64,000 nucleotides of DNA, taken from positions 1-64,000 of the forward strand of contig JAIYCR010000052.1 of the NCBI GenBank assembly GCA_027487905.1, in the 5' to 3' direction. Position numbers and translations under genes: made by a program. Each line of letters begins with the position of its first letter. Within the stretch, counting starts at the first letter, position 1. Of the stretch, positions 46,961-56,184 are shown piece by piece. This DNA is from Rubrivivax sp. GTDB lineage: Bacteria > Pseudomonadota > Gammaproteobacteria > Burkholderiales > Burkholderiaceae_C. Under the pieces are notes generated by a model. It was not told where the DNA came from and ran no database searches. It saw nothing but the letters and a program-made list of their open reading frames with translations.

Positions 46961-48637
46961 TCAGTGCGGCTTGATCGATCCGGGAACGATGCGGGCGGTG
47001 GCGAACTCCTGCATCAGGCTGCGCACCAGCGGGTCGTTGTGGATCAGCGCCTCGGCTTCGGCCTGGCGCTCCTCGCGCAGACGGGCCTGCCGCAGGGCAA
47101 GCGAATCGCTGACCGGGCCGGCCTGGACCGTGAGGGACACCGCATGGCCGAACCATTGCTCGAGGGCCTGGCGCAGACGCTCCACCGAGGCCGGGCTGCG
47201 CAGGGACTCACGCTCCACCTGCAACTGCACCTCGGTGCGCTGCGGGGTGGCCGAAATGCCCAGGCAGCCGGCCTGCAGGGCCAGCTCGCGCACCAGCGCC
47301 TGAACGAGCCCCTGGTCACTCAGCGCCTGAACCCAGGCCGCCCATCGGTCCATCGGGGCATCGCCGTGCACGGGCTGCGGCACGGCAGCGGGCGTGGACT
47401 GCAGCGGCACGCTGGCCTGCGGCGGCTTGCTGGACACCAGCGGCATCGGGGCCGAGCCCAGCACTGCAGGCGATGCGACCGGCCTCGGTGCAGCGCTCGC
47501 GGCCCCAGCGGCGGCTGCCCCCCCGTGCAAGCCCTCGGCTCCCGGACGGAAGGCCAGCGCACGCAGCAGCAGCATCAGCAGGCCTGCGTGTTCGTCCGGC
47601 GCCAGCGCCAGCTCGGAGCGCCCCTGCACCAGCAGGCTGTAGAGCAGCTGCAGCTCGTCAGCGGGCCAGTGCGCCGCGAGCTCCGCGGCGGCGCGCTCGT
47701 CCGCGTCGTCCTCGGACAGTGCAGCAGGCGCCACCTGCCAGACCGCCATGCGCTGGACGAAACCGAGCATTTCGTCGGCGGCGGCCAGCGCGTTCTGGCC
47801 GTCGTCGCGAAGGGCATCGACCTGGGCCACCAGGGCCGCCCCATCGGCCGCCTTCAAGGCCGCCAGCAGACCCAGCGCGCGCGCCGATTCGGCCGCACCC
47901 AGCATGCGACGCACCACCGCTTCCTGCAGCTCGCCGCCCCCGTGGGCGATGGCCTGGTCGGTGAGCGACAGCGCGTCGCGCATCGAGCCCCGACCCGCGC
48001 GGGCGATCAGCCGCAGCGAGCCGGCGTCTGCGGCGATGCCTTCGTCGGCCAGCACGCGCGCCAGGTGCGCCTCAACCGTGGGCACGCCCATCGGCCGCAG
48101 GTTGAACTGCAGGCAGCGCGACAGCACCGTGGGTGGCACCTTCTGCGGGTCGGTGGTGGCCAGCACGAACTTCAGGTAGTCGGGTGGCTCTTCCAGCGTC
48201 TTGAGCATCGCATTGAACGCATGCGTGGTCAGCATGTGCACTTCGTCGATCATGAAGACCTTGAACCGCGCCACCACCGGCTTGTAGACGGCCTGCTCGA
48301 GCAGCTGGGCGATTTCGTCCACGCCGCGGTTGGATGCGGCATCGAGTTCGACGTAGTCGACGAAGCGTCCGCTGTCGATGTCGCGGCAGACCGGGCAGAC
48401 CCCGCAGGGCGCCGCCGTGATGCCGCCGTGGCCATCGACGCCGACGCAGTTCAGGCTCTTGGCCAGGATGCGCGACACGGTGGTCTTGCCCACGCCGCGG
48501 GTGCCGGTGAAGAGGTAGGCGTGGTGCAGCCGCTGCTGCGTGAGCGCATTGGCCAGCGCGCGGACCACGTGCTCCTGCCCGACCAGGCCCGCGAAGTCCC
48601 GGGGCCTGTGCTTGCGGGCCAGCACGGTCGTGTTCAT
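46961..48637 (-). CDS. dnaX: DNA polymerase III subunit gamma/tau
   Basis: Clamp-loader ATPase of 558 aa. It has Walker A GTRGVGKTT (K51), zinc cysteines C64, C78, C81 and C84, Walker B VFMIDEVHML, and the arginine-finger region VPPTVLSRC. The spacing C64-C78 carries a Gly-rich insert of about five residues compared with E. coli. The C-terminal 200 residues (Ala/Pro-rich linker, then a small polymerase-contact domain) are shorter than in E. coli tau. I see no obvious A-rich slippage heptamer, so a gamma form by frameshift is not supported. The first ATG is 48637. Confidence 0.95.
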   Translation of the reverse strand: MNTTVLARKHRPRDFAGLVGQEHVVRALANALTQQRLHHAYLFTGTRGVGKTTVSRILAKSLNCVGVDGHGGITAAPCGVCPVCRDIDSGRFVDYVELDAASNRGVDEIAQLLEQAVYKPVVARFKVFMIDEVHMLTTHAFNAMLKTLEEPPDYLKFVLATTDPQKVPPTVLSRCLQFNLRPMGVPTVEAHLARVLADEGIAADAGSLRLIARAGRGSMRDALSLTDQAIAHGGGELQEAVVRRMLGAAESARALGLLAALKAADGAALVAQVDALRDDGQNALAAADEMLGFVQRMAVWQVAPAALSEDDADERAAAELAAHWPADELQLLYSLLVQGRSELALAPDEHAGLLMLLLRALAFRPGAEGLHGGAAAAGAASAAPRPVASPAVLGSAPMPLVSSKPPQASVPLQSTPAAVPQPVHGDAPMDRWAAWVQALSDQGLVQALVRELALQAGCLGISATPQRTEVQLQVERESLRSPASVERLRQALEQWFGHAVSLTVQAGPVSDSLALRQARLREERQAEAEALIHNDPLVRSLMQEFATARIVPGSIKPH

Positions 48638-48715
48638 CAAGGCATTCTAGGGGCGGGATAATCCGAGGCTTCGCCCCCCGCCGGGGCCCCTGGCCCTGCT
48701 GCTGCGCCCCGCCCC

Positions 48716-49846
48716 ATGTCTTCTCCGAACTCTGCTGCATCGAACGACGGCCCCCTGCGTTATGAAGCCACCGGGGTGGACTACACCCTCATCGATCCGC
48801 TGAAGGTGGCCGCCCAGCGCGCCGCCGCCTCGACGGCGAGCCAGTTGCAGCAACACGGCATGCACGAGATCGAATCCTCGCGGGGCGAGTCGGCCTATGT
48901 GGTCGATGCCGGGCCCTTCCTGATCGCCAGCATCGTCGAGTGCCTGGGAACCAAGGCCCTGGTGGCCGACGAGATGCATCGCCTGACCGGGCGGATCCAC
49001 TACGGCGCCATTGCGCAGGACACGCTCGCGATGGCGGTCAACGACCTCATCACGGTGGGGGCGACCCCGCTCGTCGTGCAGGCCTACTGGGCCGCAGGCG
49101 GCAGCGAGTGGTTCGGCGATGCAGCGCGCGCCGCTGCCCTGGTGCAGGGCTGGCGAGAGGCCTGCGAACGCTGTGGCGTCGCCTGGGGCGGTGGCGAGAC
49201 CCCGGCCCTGGCGGGCATCGTCGAAGCCGGCCGCATCGATCTGGCCGCCGCCTGCACCGGCATCGTCAACCCCAAGACCCGCCTGTCGCTCGGCGATGCC
49301 CTCCGAGCCGGTGACCGAATCGTGCTGCTGGCCTCCTCGGGCATCCACGCCAACGGACTCAGCCTGGCCCGAAGCGTGGCCACCCGCCTGCCCGAGGGCT
49401 ATCTCACGCCACTGGACGACGGCAGCCTCTACGGCGAGGCGCTCCTCGCGCCCACCGTGCTCTACGCCCCCGTGATGGCTGCGCTGCATGCGGCCGACAT
49501 CGTCCCGCACTACTGCGCCAACATCACCGGCCACGGCTGGCGCAAGCTGCTGCGGCACCCGGGCGACTTCGGCTATCGCATCGACGTGGTGCCTCCCGTT
49601 CCGCCGGTGCTCGACTTCATCCGGACGCAGGCCGGCCACGACGCCGCCGAAGCCTATGGCACGCTGAACATGGGCGCGGGTTTCGCGCTCTTCGTCGCCG
49701 CCTCTCAGGCCGACGCGGTGGTGGATCTGGCCCGCGCTTGCGGCGTGCCGGCCTGGAACGCCGGCGAGGTCGGCCCCGGCCCGAAGCGGCTGAGCGTGCC
49801 TTCGCTGGGCATCGAGTGGGACGCGAGCGAGCTGCAGTTGCGCTGA
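48716..49846 (+). CDS. PurM-like AIR synthase-related protein
   Basis: ATP-binding PurM-superfamily protein of 376 aa. It keeps the fold signatures VECLGTKALVADEM (compare DGVGTK), AMAVNDLITVGATPL, GGGET and ASSGIHANGLSLAR. It departs at AEMPG (here PALAG) and in the AHITGGG region (here ANITGHGWRKLLRH). It is therefore probably not the standard purine-pathway PurM but a paralogue of unknown reaction. The start is ATG 48716, diverging from dnaX by 78 bp. The SRP RNA follows 54 bp after its stop. Confidence 0.78.
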   Translation: MSSPNSAASNDGPLRYEATGVDYTLIDPLKVAAQRAAASTASQLQQHGMHEIESSRGESAYVVDAGPFLIASIVECLGTKALVADEMHRLTGRIHYGAIAQDTLAMAVNDLITVGATPLVVQAYWAAGGSEWFGDAARAAALVQGWREACERCGVAWGGGETPALAGIVEAGRIDLAAACTGIVNPKTRLSLGDALRAGDRIVLLASSGIHANGLSLARSVATRLPEGYLTPLDDGSLYGEALLAPTVLYAPVMAALHAADIVPHYCANITGHGWRKLLRHPGDFGYRIDVVPPVPPVLDFIRTQAGHDAAEAYGTLNMGAGFALFVAASQADAVVDLARACGVPAWNAGEVGPGPKRLSVPSLGIEWDASELQLR

Positions 49847-49887
49847 GCCGGGACGCCCGCGACGTCGGCGGCGTGCTCGCCGCCGCC

Positions 49888-49893
49888 TACAAT
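49888..49893 (+). promoter_or_regulatory. -10 element of the SRP RNA gene
   Basis: TACAAT, a 5/6 match to consensus, lies seven bases before the predicted 5' end of the 4.5S RNA at 49901. The -35 region is not evident. Confidence 0.5.
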
Positions 49894-49900
49894 CGGCGAT

Positions 49901-49995
49901 GACGGGCCTCCCCGCATGGGAAAGTGGCCAACCGGGTCAGGTCGGGAACGAAGCAGCCCTAACCATGGACTCAGTGCCGGGGGTAAGGCTCGTCA
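49901..49995 (+). ncRNA. ffs: 4.5S signal recognition particle RNA
   Basis: RNA of about 95 nt that binds Ffh and targets membrane proteins to the translocon. The conserved tip is GTCAGGTCGGGAACGAAGCAG (49936-49956), split in the structure into the SRP54-binding symmetric and asymmetric loops around the GGAA-type tetraloop. The ends pair (GACGGGCCT with AGGCTCGTC), giving the expected long hairpin. It is of the small bacterial type without an Alu domain. Confidence 0.95.
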
Positions 49996-50008
49996 ACCCT
50001 GAACATCC

Positions 50009-50025
50009 AAGCCCGCCGCGGGCTT
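50009..50025 (+). terminator. Hairpin downstream of ffs
   Basis: AAGCCCG-CCG-CGGGCTT, a perfect 7-bp stem with a 3-nt loop, lies just after the SRP RNA and before the convergent HDOD gene. Only a GC-rich tail follows, so it may act as an RNA 3'-end structure or a weak terminator. Confidence 0.45.
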
Positions 50026-50035
50026 GCCGCGTGAC

Positions 50036-52012
50036 TCAGCCCCGGGCGCTGCCCGCAGGCTGCATCTCGTCGAACAGCGTGGCGGGGCGCGTCAGGTCGA
50101 AATCCACGTCCGCGCGTCCTTGCCGTACCGCCGTCCGCGCTGCCTGTATCGCCTCCTGGAGGTCGCGCGGCGCGAAGCCGAGCGCCCGCCCGTAGCGCTG
50201 CACCACCCGGGCCAGCGCGCGGGCCACCCGGTTGGGGTCACCCGCCTGCAGCGCATCCACCGCTTCGTTGCCCGCGCTGGCCGCAGCGCGCAGCAGTTCG
50301 CCGTCCGATTGGCCCAGGTGCACCGCCTTGTCCAGCGGCAGTCGCCGCAGCAGGTTCTGCACCTCGTCGTTGAGGCCCCAATGGCGGGCCACCGCAAGGG
50401 CGATCGAGTCGATGTCCACGCCCAGTACCGCGCAGGCGGCCTCCTGCTCGCCCATGCCATCGACGGCCGGGTCGGTGTCGGTGGCCGGCCGTGGCTGCAT
50501 GAGCTGGGCGATCTGAACCGCTTCATCCGGGAAGTGATACCGCAGCAGCAATCGGCCCAGGTTCTGCAGCAGGGCCAACAGATAGACGACCTCTGCGTCG
50601 TAGCCAGCAGGCCGCAGCCGGACCGCCGTCCCGGCGGCCACGCGCGCTTGCTCCATCGCCTGGTCGAGCGCCTGGGCCTGGCGTGCATCCAGATGGCCGG
50701 GCCAGGGGCGAAGCGCCAGCGAGGCGCGCTGCACCCCGGTCAGGCCAACCATGGCGATCGCCCGCCGCAAGGTCAGGATCGGTTCGGTTCCGGCCAGCGG
50801 CGATGACTTCGCGCGGGCAGTGTTGACCAGCCTGAGCAGCTCGAAGCTCAGCCCCACGTCCATCAGCAGTTCGCCCGCCATCGCCCGACCGTGCGTGTTG
50901 CCCAGGCTCGTGATGCGGGCCACGCGGGCCTGCATGTCGCCCCGTGCGGGAAGGCCGCCGGCGGCCTGCAGACGGTCGAGCATCAGATGCAGCGCACCGC
51001 CGTCCGATCTGGCGTGGGATTCACGCCAGCCGTCCAGTGCGCGCAACAGGCTTCGGGCCGTGAAGTAGCGACGTGCCGGCTGGCGATCGGTGCTGCGGTT
51101 GACGATGGCCCGCAGCGGCTCGGGAATCGGGTGCGCGGTGGTCCAGGGCAGGCGAAGCAGGTCCCGCCCCAGCGGCGGCAGGCGGTCGGCCGCCACCGCG
51201 ACATCGGCTTCATCCAGTGGTGCGGCACCCGACAGCAGCCGGTGCAGCAGCACGCCGCACATCAGCAGGTCACGGGCAGCGCTTTCGCGCTGCTGGCGAA
51301 GCTGGTCGGTCGGCCGCAGGCCCGATCGTTCCCGACCCGACAGGTTCTCCACTGGCTGCAGTTCGCCATCGGTCGTCCACAGGGCCTGCGCGGCCGGCGC
51401 GCCCCCCTGCGGCGCGACCGGCTCCCCAGCCACCTCGAGCCCGAGGATGCGCACCCGTCCCTGCGCGTCGATCAGCAGGTTGTGCAGTTGCAGGTCGCGG
51501 TGGAGCAATCCTGCGTCGTGCGCGAAGGCCAGTCCCTCCAGAAGCTGGCAGGCCCAGTCCACGGCTTCGGCAGCCGGCGGCGTTCCCCTGCGCAGCCGTT
51601 CAGCCCAGGTTTCGCCGAGTTCACGGTCCACGCTGACATAGGGCCAGCGGTCCTGCGTGTCGATCTCGACCACATGCGCCAGCGCCGGATGCTGCAAGCG
51701 CGACGCCGCGCGGACGCGACGCTGCCACTCCTCCTGCTCGGCCGGCGTGGCCGGTTGACGGCGAGGCAGCATCACGTGCAGTTCCTGGCCATGTCGCGGG
51801 TCGCGCGCCAGCCAGGTCATGCTGCGCTCGCTCTTGCCGACGATCTGCACCAGTTCGAGCCGCCCGAAGCGGCGAACCGTCGGGCCCGGGGCGCGGGGCG
51901 CGCCGGCGGCGGATGAATCGGGCAGGGATGGATCGGTCACGGTGCCTGCATTCGACCGCAGCCCTCTGCGAGACCATCGCCGCATCAGCGGCGCAGCCAC
52001 CCCCCATTTCAT
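50036..52012 (-). CDS. Degenerate protein kinase-HDOD fusion protein
   Basis: The 658-residue protein joins a protein-kinase-like domain (about 48-330) to an HDOD signalling domain (about 365-560). The kinase half keeps LLHRDLQLHNLL (HRD at 171-173, N178). It lacks the VAIK lysine (Met at that place in ELHVMLPRR) and the DFG aspartate (LGL at 190-192), so it is probably catalytically dead. The HDOD half has the LGNTHGRAMAGELLMDVGLS and ALLQNLGRLLL segments. Start choices are ATG 52012, ATG 51985 or GTG 51940; none has a strong ribosome site. HDOD proteins regulate motility and other second-messenger responses. Confidence 0.78.
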   Translation of the reverse strand: MKWGVAAPLMRRWSRRGLRSNAGTVTDPSLPDSSAAGAPRAPGPTVRRFGRLELVQIVGKSERSMTWLARDPRHGQELHVMLPRRQPATPAEQEEWQRRVRAASRLQHPALAHVVEIDTQDRWPYVSVDRELGETWAERLRRGTPPAAEAVDWACQLLEGLAFAHDAGLLHRDLQLHNLLIDAQGRVRILGLEVAGEPVAPQGGAPAAQALWTTDGELQPVENLSGRERSGLRPTDQLRQQRESAARDLLMCGVLLHRLLSGAAPLDEADVAVAADRLPPLGRDLLRLPWTTAHPIPEPLRAIVNRSTDRQPARRYFTARSLLRALDGWRESHARSDGGALHLMLDRLQAAGGLPARGDMQARVARITSLGNTHGRAMAGELLMDVGLSFELLRLVNTARAKSSPLAGTEPILTLRRAIAMVGLTGVQRASLALRPWPGHLDARQAQALDQAMEQARVAAGTAVRLRPAGYDAEVVYLLALLQNLGRLLLRYHFPDEAVQIAQLMQPRPATDTDPAVDGMGEQEAACAVLGVDIDSIALAVARHWGLNDEVQNLLRRLPLDKAVHLGQSDGELLRAAASAGNEAVDALQAGDPNRVARALARVVQRYGRALGFAPRDLQEAIQAARTAVRQGRADVDFDLTRPATLFDEMQPAGSARG

Positions 52013-52162
52013 CGGCCGGCGCCGGGCGGCGCCCTGGCGCGGTCGATGCGCGGGCCCGCTGTGAGAAACTCGGGGGGTGCCGGGGTTCGCATCGAGTCCC
52101 GGCCCTTCTGCACGCGGGGCGGCGTTCCGCCCGACAGCCCCGCCCGTGCCACGAGAGGCCCC

Positions 52163-52492
52163 ATGAGCAGCGAACACATCAAGCACGTTTCCGATTCGAG
52201 CTTCCAGAGCGACGTCCTCGACTCCAGCAAGCCCGTCCTGGTCGACTACTGGGCTGAATGGTGCGGCCCGTGCAAGAGCCTGGCCCCGGTGCTCGACGAA
52301 GTCGCCGATACCTATGCCACCCGCCTGCAGGTGGCCAAGATGGACGTCGACTCCAACCCGGACACCCCCGCTCGCATGGGCGTGCGCGGCATCCCGACGC
52401 TGATCCTCTTCAAGGGCGGCCAGCCGGTGGCGACCAAGGTGGGCATGATGTCCAAGGCGCAGTTGACCGCCTTCATCGACAGCCACCTATAA
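52163..52492 (+). CDS. trxA: Thioredoxin 1
   Basis: Redox protein of 109 aa with the active site WCGPC (C34, C37) after VLVDYWAEW. It also has the cis-proline loop [12 protein letters not shown]. It reduces disulfides in ribonucleotide reductase, PAPS reductase and others. GAGAGG precedes ATG 52163. The rho gene follows, as in many proteobacteria. The trxA stop overlaps the predicted rho promoter -10. Confidence 0.97.
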   Translation: MSSEHIKHVSDSSFQSDVLDSSKPVLVDYWAEWCGPCKSLAPVLDEVADTYATRLQVAKMDVDSNPDTPARMGVRGIPTLILFKGGQPVATKVGMMSKAQLTAFIDSHL

Positions 52493-52493
52493 T
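52463..52493 (+). promoter_or_regulatory. Predicted rho promoter overlapping the trxA stop
   Basis: TTGACC (52463-52468) and a perfect TATAAT (52488-52493) flank a 19-bp spacer, longer than optimal. The -10 covers the trxA TAA stop. Transcription would start near 52500, giving a leader of about 228 nt before rho ATG 52728. Confidence 0.5.
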
Positions 52494-52727
52494 TCAGGAA
52501 ACGGAGCGGCCTCCACGCGAAGCTGCTCCCCCTGTGCCGAACCGGTTCGCGCCGGCCTCGGCCACCATCGGACCCAGCCCGGTCTCCACCTGAACGGTGT
52601 CGTCGGCAGGCCGATTGCCCCCCTTCCCCGCCTGGCGCCGCACCGCGCCCGTCCCCGCGGACCGATCGCGTCGAACGCGGCCCGTCCCGGGGCTTCCACC
52701 CAACGCTCCCAGCCTGGGCGTCTTTCC
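52494..52727 (+). promoter_or_regulatory. C-rich, G-poor rho leader
   Basis: By my count of 52501-52727 (227 bases) it has about 46% C, 29% G, 14% T and 11% A. Such C>G regions are rut-like Rho loading sites. Autoregulated attenuation of rho in its own leader is established in E. coli; applying it here is inference. No conserved small ORF was identified. Confidence 0.4.
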
Positions 52728-53990
52728 ATGCACCTGTCCGAACTGAAGGCGCTCCACGTCTCCGCCCTGATCCAGATGGGCGAGGCCTTGGAGATCGAGA
52801 ACGTGGCCCGCCTGCGCAAGCAGGAACTGATGTTCGCCATCATGAAGAAGCGCGCCAAGGCCGGCGAGCAGGTCTTCGGCGATGGCGTGCTCGAGGTGCT
52901 GCCCGACGGGTTCGGCTTCCTGCGTGCACCCGATGCCAGCTACATGGCGTCCACCGACGACATCTACCTGTCCCCCAGCCAGGTGCGGCGCTTCAACCTG
53001 CACACCGGCGACATGGTCGAGGGGGAGGTCCGGGTTCCCAAGGACGGCGAGCGCTACTTCGCACTGGTCAAGGTCGACCGGGTGAACGGCGTCACGCCCG
53101 AGGAGAACAAGAACAAGATCATGTTCGAGAACCTGACGCCCCTTTTCCCGAAGGAGCAGTTCAAGCTCGAGCGCGACATCAAGAGCGAGGAGAACATCGT
53201 CGGGCGCATCGTCGACCTGGTCGCCCCCATCGGCAAGGGCCAGCGCGCACTGCTGGTGGCCCAGCCCAAGACCGGCAAGACGGTCATGATGCAGCAGCTG
53301 GCCCACGCGCTCGTGGCCAACTACCCCGAGGTCCACCTGATCGTGCTGCTCGTCGATGAGCGCCCCGAGGAGGTGACCGAGATGGTCCGCACCGTGCGGG
53401 GCGAGGTCATCAGCTCCACCTTCGACGAGCCTGCAGCCCGCCACGTGCAGGTGGCCGAGATGGTCATCGAGCGCGCCAAGCGCCTGGTCGAGCTCAAGAA
53501 GGACGTGATCATCCTGCTCGACTCCATCACCCGCCTCGCCCGGGCCTACAACAACGTGCTGCCCTCGTCGGGCAAGGTGCTGACCGGCGGCGTCGATGCC
53601 AACGCGCTGCAGCGCCCCAAGCGTTTCTTCGGTGCCGCGCGCAACGTCGAGGAAGGCGGCTCGCTCACCATCATCGGCACCGCGCTGATCGACACCGGCT
53701 CCAAGATGGACGAGGTGATCTACGAGGAATTCAAGGGCACCGGCAATTGCGAGATCCACCTCGACCGCCGCATGGCCGAGAAGCGGGTCTATCCGTCCAT
53801 CCTGATCAACAAGTCGGGCACCCGGCGCGAAGAGCTTCTGCTCAAGCCGGAAATCCTCCAGAAGACCTGGATCCTTCGCAAGCTGCTCTATTCGATGGAC
53901 GAGATCGAGGCGATGGAGTTCATCCTCGAGAAGATGAAGGCCACCAAGAACAACCTCGACTTCTTCGACATGATGCGTCGAGGTGGTTGA
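52728..53990 (+). CDS. rho: Transcription termination factor Rho
   Basis: Hexameric RNA-dependent ATPase of 420 aa. The N-terminal RNA-binding domain (1-130) has [16 protein letters not shown] and [10 protein letters not shown]. Walker A is AQPKTGKT, followed by [27 protein letters not shown] and the Q/R-loop [15 protein letters not shown]. The C-terminus [16 protein letters not shown] is typical. Length matches E. coli Rho (419 aa) with no insert. Its leader is C-rich. The gene follows trxA. Confidence 0.98.
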   Translation: MHLSELKALHVSALIQMGEALEIENVARLRKQELMFAIMKKRAKAGEQVFGDGVLEVLPDGFGFLRAPDASYMASTDDIYLSPSQVRRFNLHTGDMVEGEVRVPKDGERYFALVKVDRVNGVTPEENKNKIMFENLTPLFPKEQFKLERDIKSEENIVGRIVDLVAPIGKGQRALLVAQPKTGKTVMMQQLAHALVANYPEVHLIVLLVDERPEEVTEMVRTVRGEVISSTFDEPAARHVQVAEMVIERAKRLVELKKDVIILLDSITRLARAYNNVLPSSGKVLTGGVDANALQRPKRFFGAARNVEEGGSLTIIGTALIDTGSKMDEVIYEEFKGTGNCEIHLDRRMAEKRVYPSILINKSGTRREELLLKPEILQKTWILRKLLYSMDEIEAMEFILEKMKATKNNLDFFDMMRRGG

Positions 53991-54086
53991 TAATTTCGGG
54001 TTGATTTTTTTTCCACCGGGCAAGTACGCTCACGCGGCATCGATGCGATCCCGTGGCGCGGCTACCCACCAGCCAAGGCGCTCCCC

Positions 54087-54347
54087 ATGAAAGAAGGCAT
54101 TCACCCCAACTACCGCGAAGTCTGCTTCGTGGACCTGTCCAACGGTTTCAAGTTCGTCACGCGTTCGTGCGCCCAGACGAAGGAGATGATCAAGATGGAC
54201 GACGGGCGCGAACTGCCGCTCTTCAAGCTCGAGACCACGAGCGAGAGCCACCCCTTCTACACCGGCACCCAGAAGAGCATCGACTCGCTGGGTGGCCGCG
54301 TCGAGAAGTTCCGCAACAAGTTCGCCAAGCTGGGCATGAAGAAGTAA
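54087..54347 (+). CDS. rpmE2: 50S ribosomal protein L31, type B
   Basis: L31 of 86 aa. It starts [14 protein letters not shown] and has [12 protein letters not shown] near the C-terminal half. The zinc-binding CxxC motif of type A L31 is absent, and only isolated Cys are present, so this is the zinc-free form. A promoter candidate overlaps the rho stop (TCGACA, 18 bp, GATAAT ending at 53994); TTGATT-18-TACGCT (54001-54030) is an alternative. A clear intrinsic terminator follows. Confidence 0.95.
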   Translation: MKEGIHPNYREVCFVDLSNGFKFVTRSCAQTKEMIKMDDGRELPLFKLETTSESHPFYTGTQKSIDSLGGRVEKFRNKFAKLGMKK

Positions 54348-54394
54348 GGCCCGTCGGCCTGCGGCCCCGAGCCTGCTGCGTGCGAGCGCAAACG

Positions 54395-54421
54395 AAGGCA
54401 GCCCCCAGGGCTGCCTTCTTC
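54395..54421 (+). terminator. Rho-independent terminator after rpmE2
   Basis: AAGGCAGCCC (54395-54404), loop CCA, GGGCTGCCTT (54408-54417), then TTCTTC-type T-rich tail. This is a perfect 10-bp stem. It lies 48 bp after the L31 stop and before the next gene. Confidence 0.85.
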
Positions 54422-54498
54422 ATTTGCGAAGCCTGCATCGCGGCCCTTCCCTGTCCTGCGGGCCGCCAGACGGCCCTGATCCTGTGCGGTGACCGACG

Positions 54499-56184
54499 AT
54501 GAGCCTTGCACCTGCGCGGCCCGCGGTGGTCGGCATCGAGAACGCCCGCCGCCTGCCCCGGGTGGCGCTGCTGCTGTTCTGCGCCGCCTACGTGCTGCCC
54601 GGCCTCTTCGGCCGCGACCCCTGGAAGAACGCCGACATCACCGCCTTCGGCTTCATGGCCAGCCTGGCGCGCGGCGACTCATCCTGGCTCGATCCTCGCC
54701 TGGGCGGTCTGGCCGCCGATGGTGGCCTGCTTCCCTACTGGGTCGGCGCGCTGGCCATCCAGGCGCTGGGACCGGTCCTGGGGGCGCCGCTCGCGGCACG
54801 GCTGCCCTTCGCGCTGATGCTGCTGGGGGTGCTGGCCCTGAGCTGGTACGCCTGCTATCACCTGGCCCGAACCGAAGCCGCCCAGCCGGTGAGTCTGCCC
54901 TTCGGCGGTGGCGCCAGCCCCGTCGACTACTCACGTGCCGTGGCCGACGGCGCGGTGCTGGCCCTGATCGCCTCGCTCGGCCTGCTCCAGCTCGGTCACG
55001 AGACCACGCCCGAGCTGGTGCAGCTCTTCGGCGTCTCGCTTCTGCTCTACGCGCTGGCCGCCTGCCCGTTTCGCGGCTGGGCGCCGCGGGTGGCCGTGCT
55101 GGTGGCGCTGCCCGTCGTGGCCGCCAGCGGTGCGCCGCTGCTGGCGGCAGCGCTCGGCGCCGCGGCCGTCGTGCTGTGCCTGCGTTCGAGCTACGCGCCC
55201 ACGCGGGGTTTCGCGGCCTGGGCGGCCGTGTCCACGCTGCTGGCCGCCCTGATCCTCCTGGGCCTGGGCGCTGGCAGCTCGAGGCTGGAACCCTACCGGT
55301 CGGTGGACGAGGCCTTGTCCACGCTGCGGCTGCTGGCCTGGTTCACCTGGCCTTGCCTGCCCCTGGCGCTGCTCACCCTGTGGCGCTGGCGCGCACAGAT
55401 CGACAAGCGCCACATCGCCGTGCCCCTGCTCGGTGTGCTCATCGTGCTGGCGGCCTTCCTGGCCGCCCGGGGCTCGGACCGCACGCTGCTGCTGGCGCTG
55501 CCCGGTCTGGCCGTGCTGGCCGCCTTCGCGCTGCCCACGCTCAAGCGGGCCTTCACCGCCGCGGTCGACTGGTTCTCGGTCTTCTTCTTCAGCGTCAGCG
55601 CGCTGGTGATCTGGGTGATCTACCTCGCGATGCAGACGGGTTGGCCGTCTCAGCCCGCGGCCAACGTGAGGCGGCTGGCCCCCGGCTTCCTGCCCGCGTT
55701 CTCCCCGGTCGAGCTGGCCGTGGGGGCCTTGGCGACGGTGGCCTGGCTGGGCTTGGTGCGCTGGCGCGTGGGCAGGCACCAGCACCCGCTGTGGAAGAGC
55801 ATGGTGCTGCCCGCCAGCGGCGTGGCCTTGTGCTGGACGCTGCTGATGAGCCTGTGGCTGCCGCTGCTCGATCACGCCCGCAGCCACCGCCCGCTGGTGC
55901 AGCGCATCGAGCCCCACATCGTGGCCGGTCGCTGCATCTGGGCGCCGGGCGCACCGAAGAGCCTCGTCGCCGCGCTCGAACACGCCCGCAGCGAGCGCGT
56001 CTACGCACTGGACGAAAGCGCGGCCAGGGCCTGCGCAACGCGGCTGCAGGTTCGATCCCGGCTGGCCCACCGCGACCGGGCCGACCGGATCGGTCCGGGT
56101 TGGGAATTCGTGGCCCGAGCGCAGCATCCCAGCGACCGGGATGGCTGGGTGCTCGTCTACCGGCGCTCGGCCTCCAGCCCCTGA
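54499..56184 (+). CDS. ArnT-like polytopic membrane glycosyltransferase (GT-C)
   Basis: Integral membrane protein of 561 residues with about 11-13 hydrophobic helices and a soluble C-terminal domain of about 110 residues. The first loop carries FGRDPWKNADITAFGF, the acidic loop after helix 1 that binds metal and lipid-linked sugar in GT-C enzymes such as ArnT. The transferred sugar and acceptor are unknown. ATG 54499 is preceded by a terminator and no clear promoter. Its 3' end overlaps the convergent phoR by 28 bp. Confidence 0.75.
   Translation: MSLAPARPAVVGIENARRLPRVALLLFCAAYVLPGLFGRDPWKNADITAFGFMASLARGDSSWLDPRLGGLAADGGLLPYWVGALAIQALGPVLGAPLAARLPFALMLLGVLALSWYACYHLARTEAAQPVSLPFGGGASPVDYSRAVADGAVLALIASLGLLQLGHETTPELVQLFGVSLLLYALAACPFRGWAPRVAVLVALPVVAASGAPLLAAALGAAAVVLCLRSSYAPTRGFAAWAAVSTLLAALILLGLGAGSSRLEPYRSVDEALSTLRLLAWFTWPCLPLALLTLWRWRAQIDKRHIAVPLLGVLIVLAAFLAARGSDRTLLLALPGLAVLAAFALPTLKRAFTAAVDWFSVFFFSVSALVIWVIYLAMQTGWPSQPAANVRRLAPGFLPAFSPVELAVGALATVAWLGLVRWRVGRHQHPLWKSMVLPASGVALCWTLLMSLWLPLLDHARSHRPLVQRIEPHIVAGRCIWAPGAPKSLVAALEHARSERVYALDESAARACATRLQVRSRLAHRDRADRIGPGWEFVARAQHPSDRDGWVLVYRRSASSP

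Noticed and set aside
46961-48637. Programmed frameshift in dnaX to make gamma
   Set aside because: I found no A-rich slippery heptamer with a following hairpin like that of E. coli, so I do not claim one.
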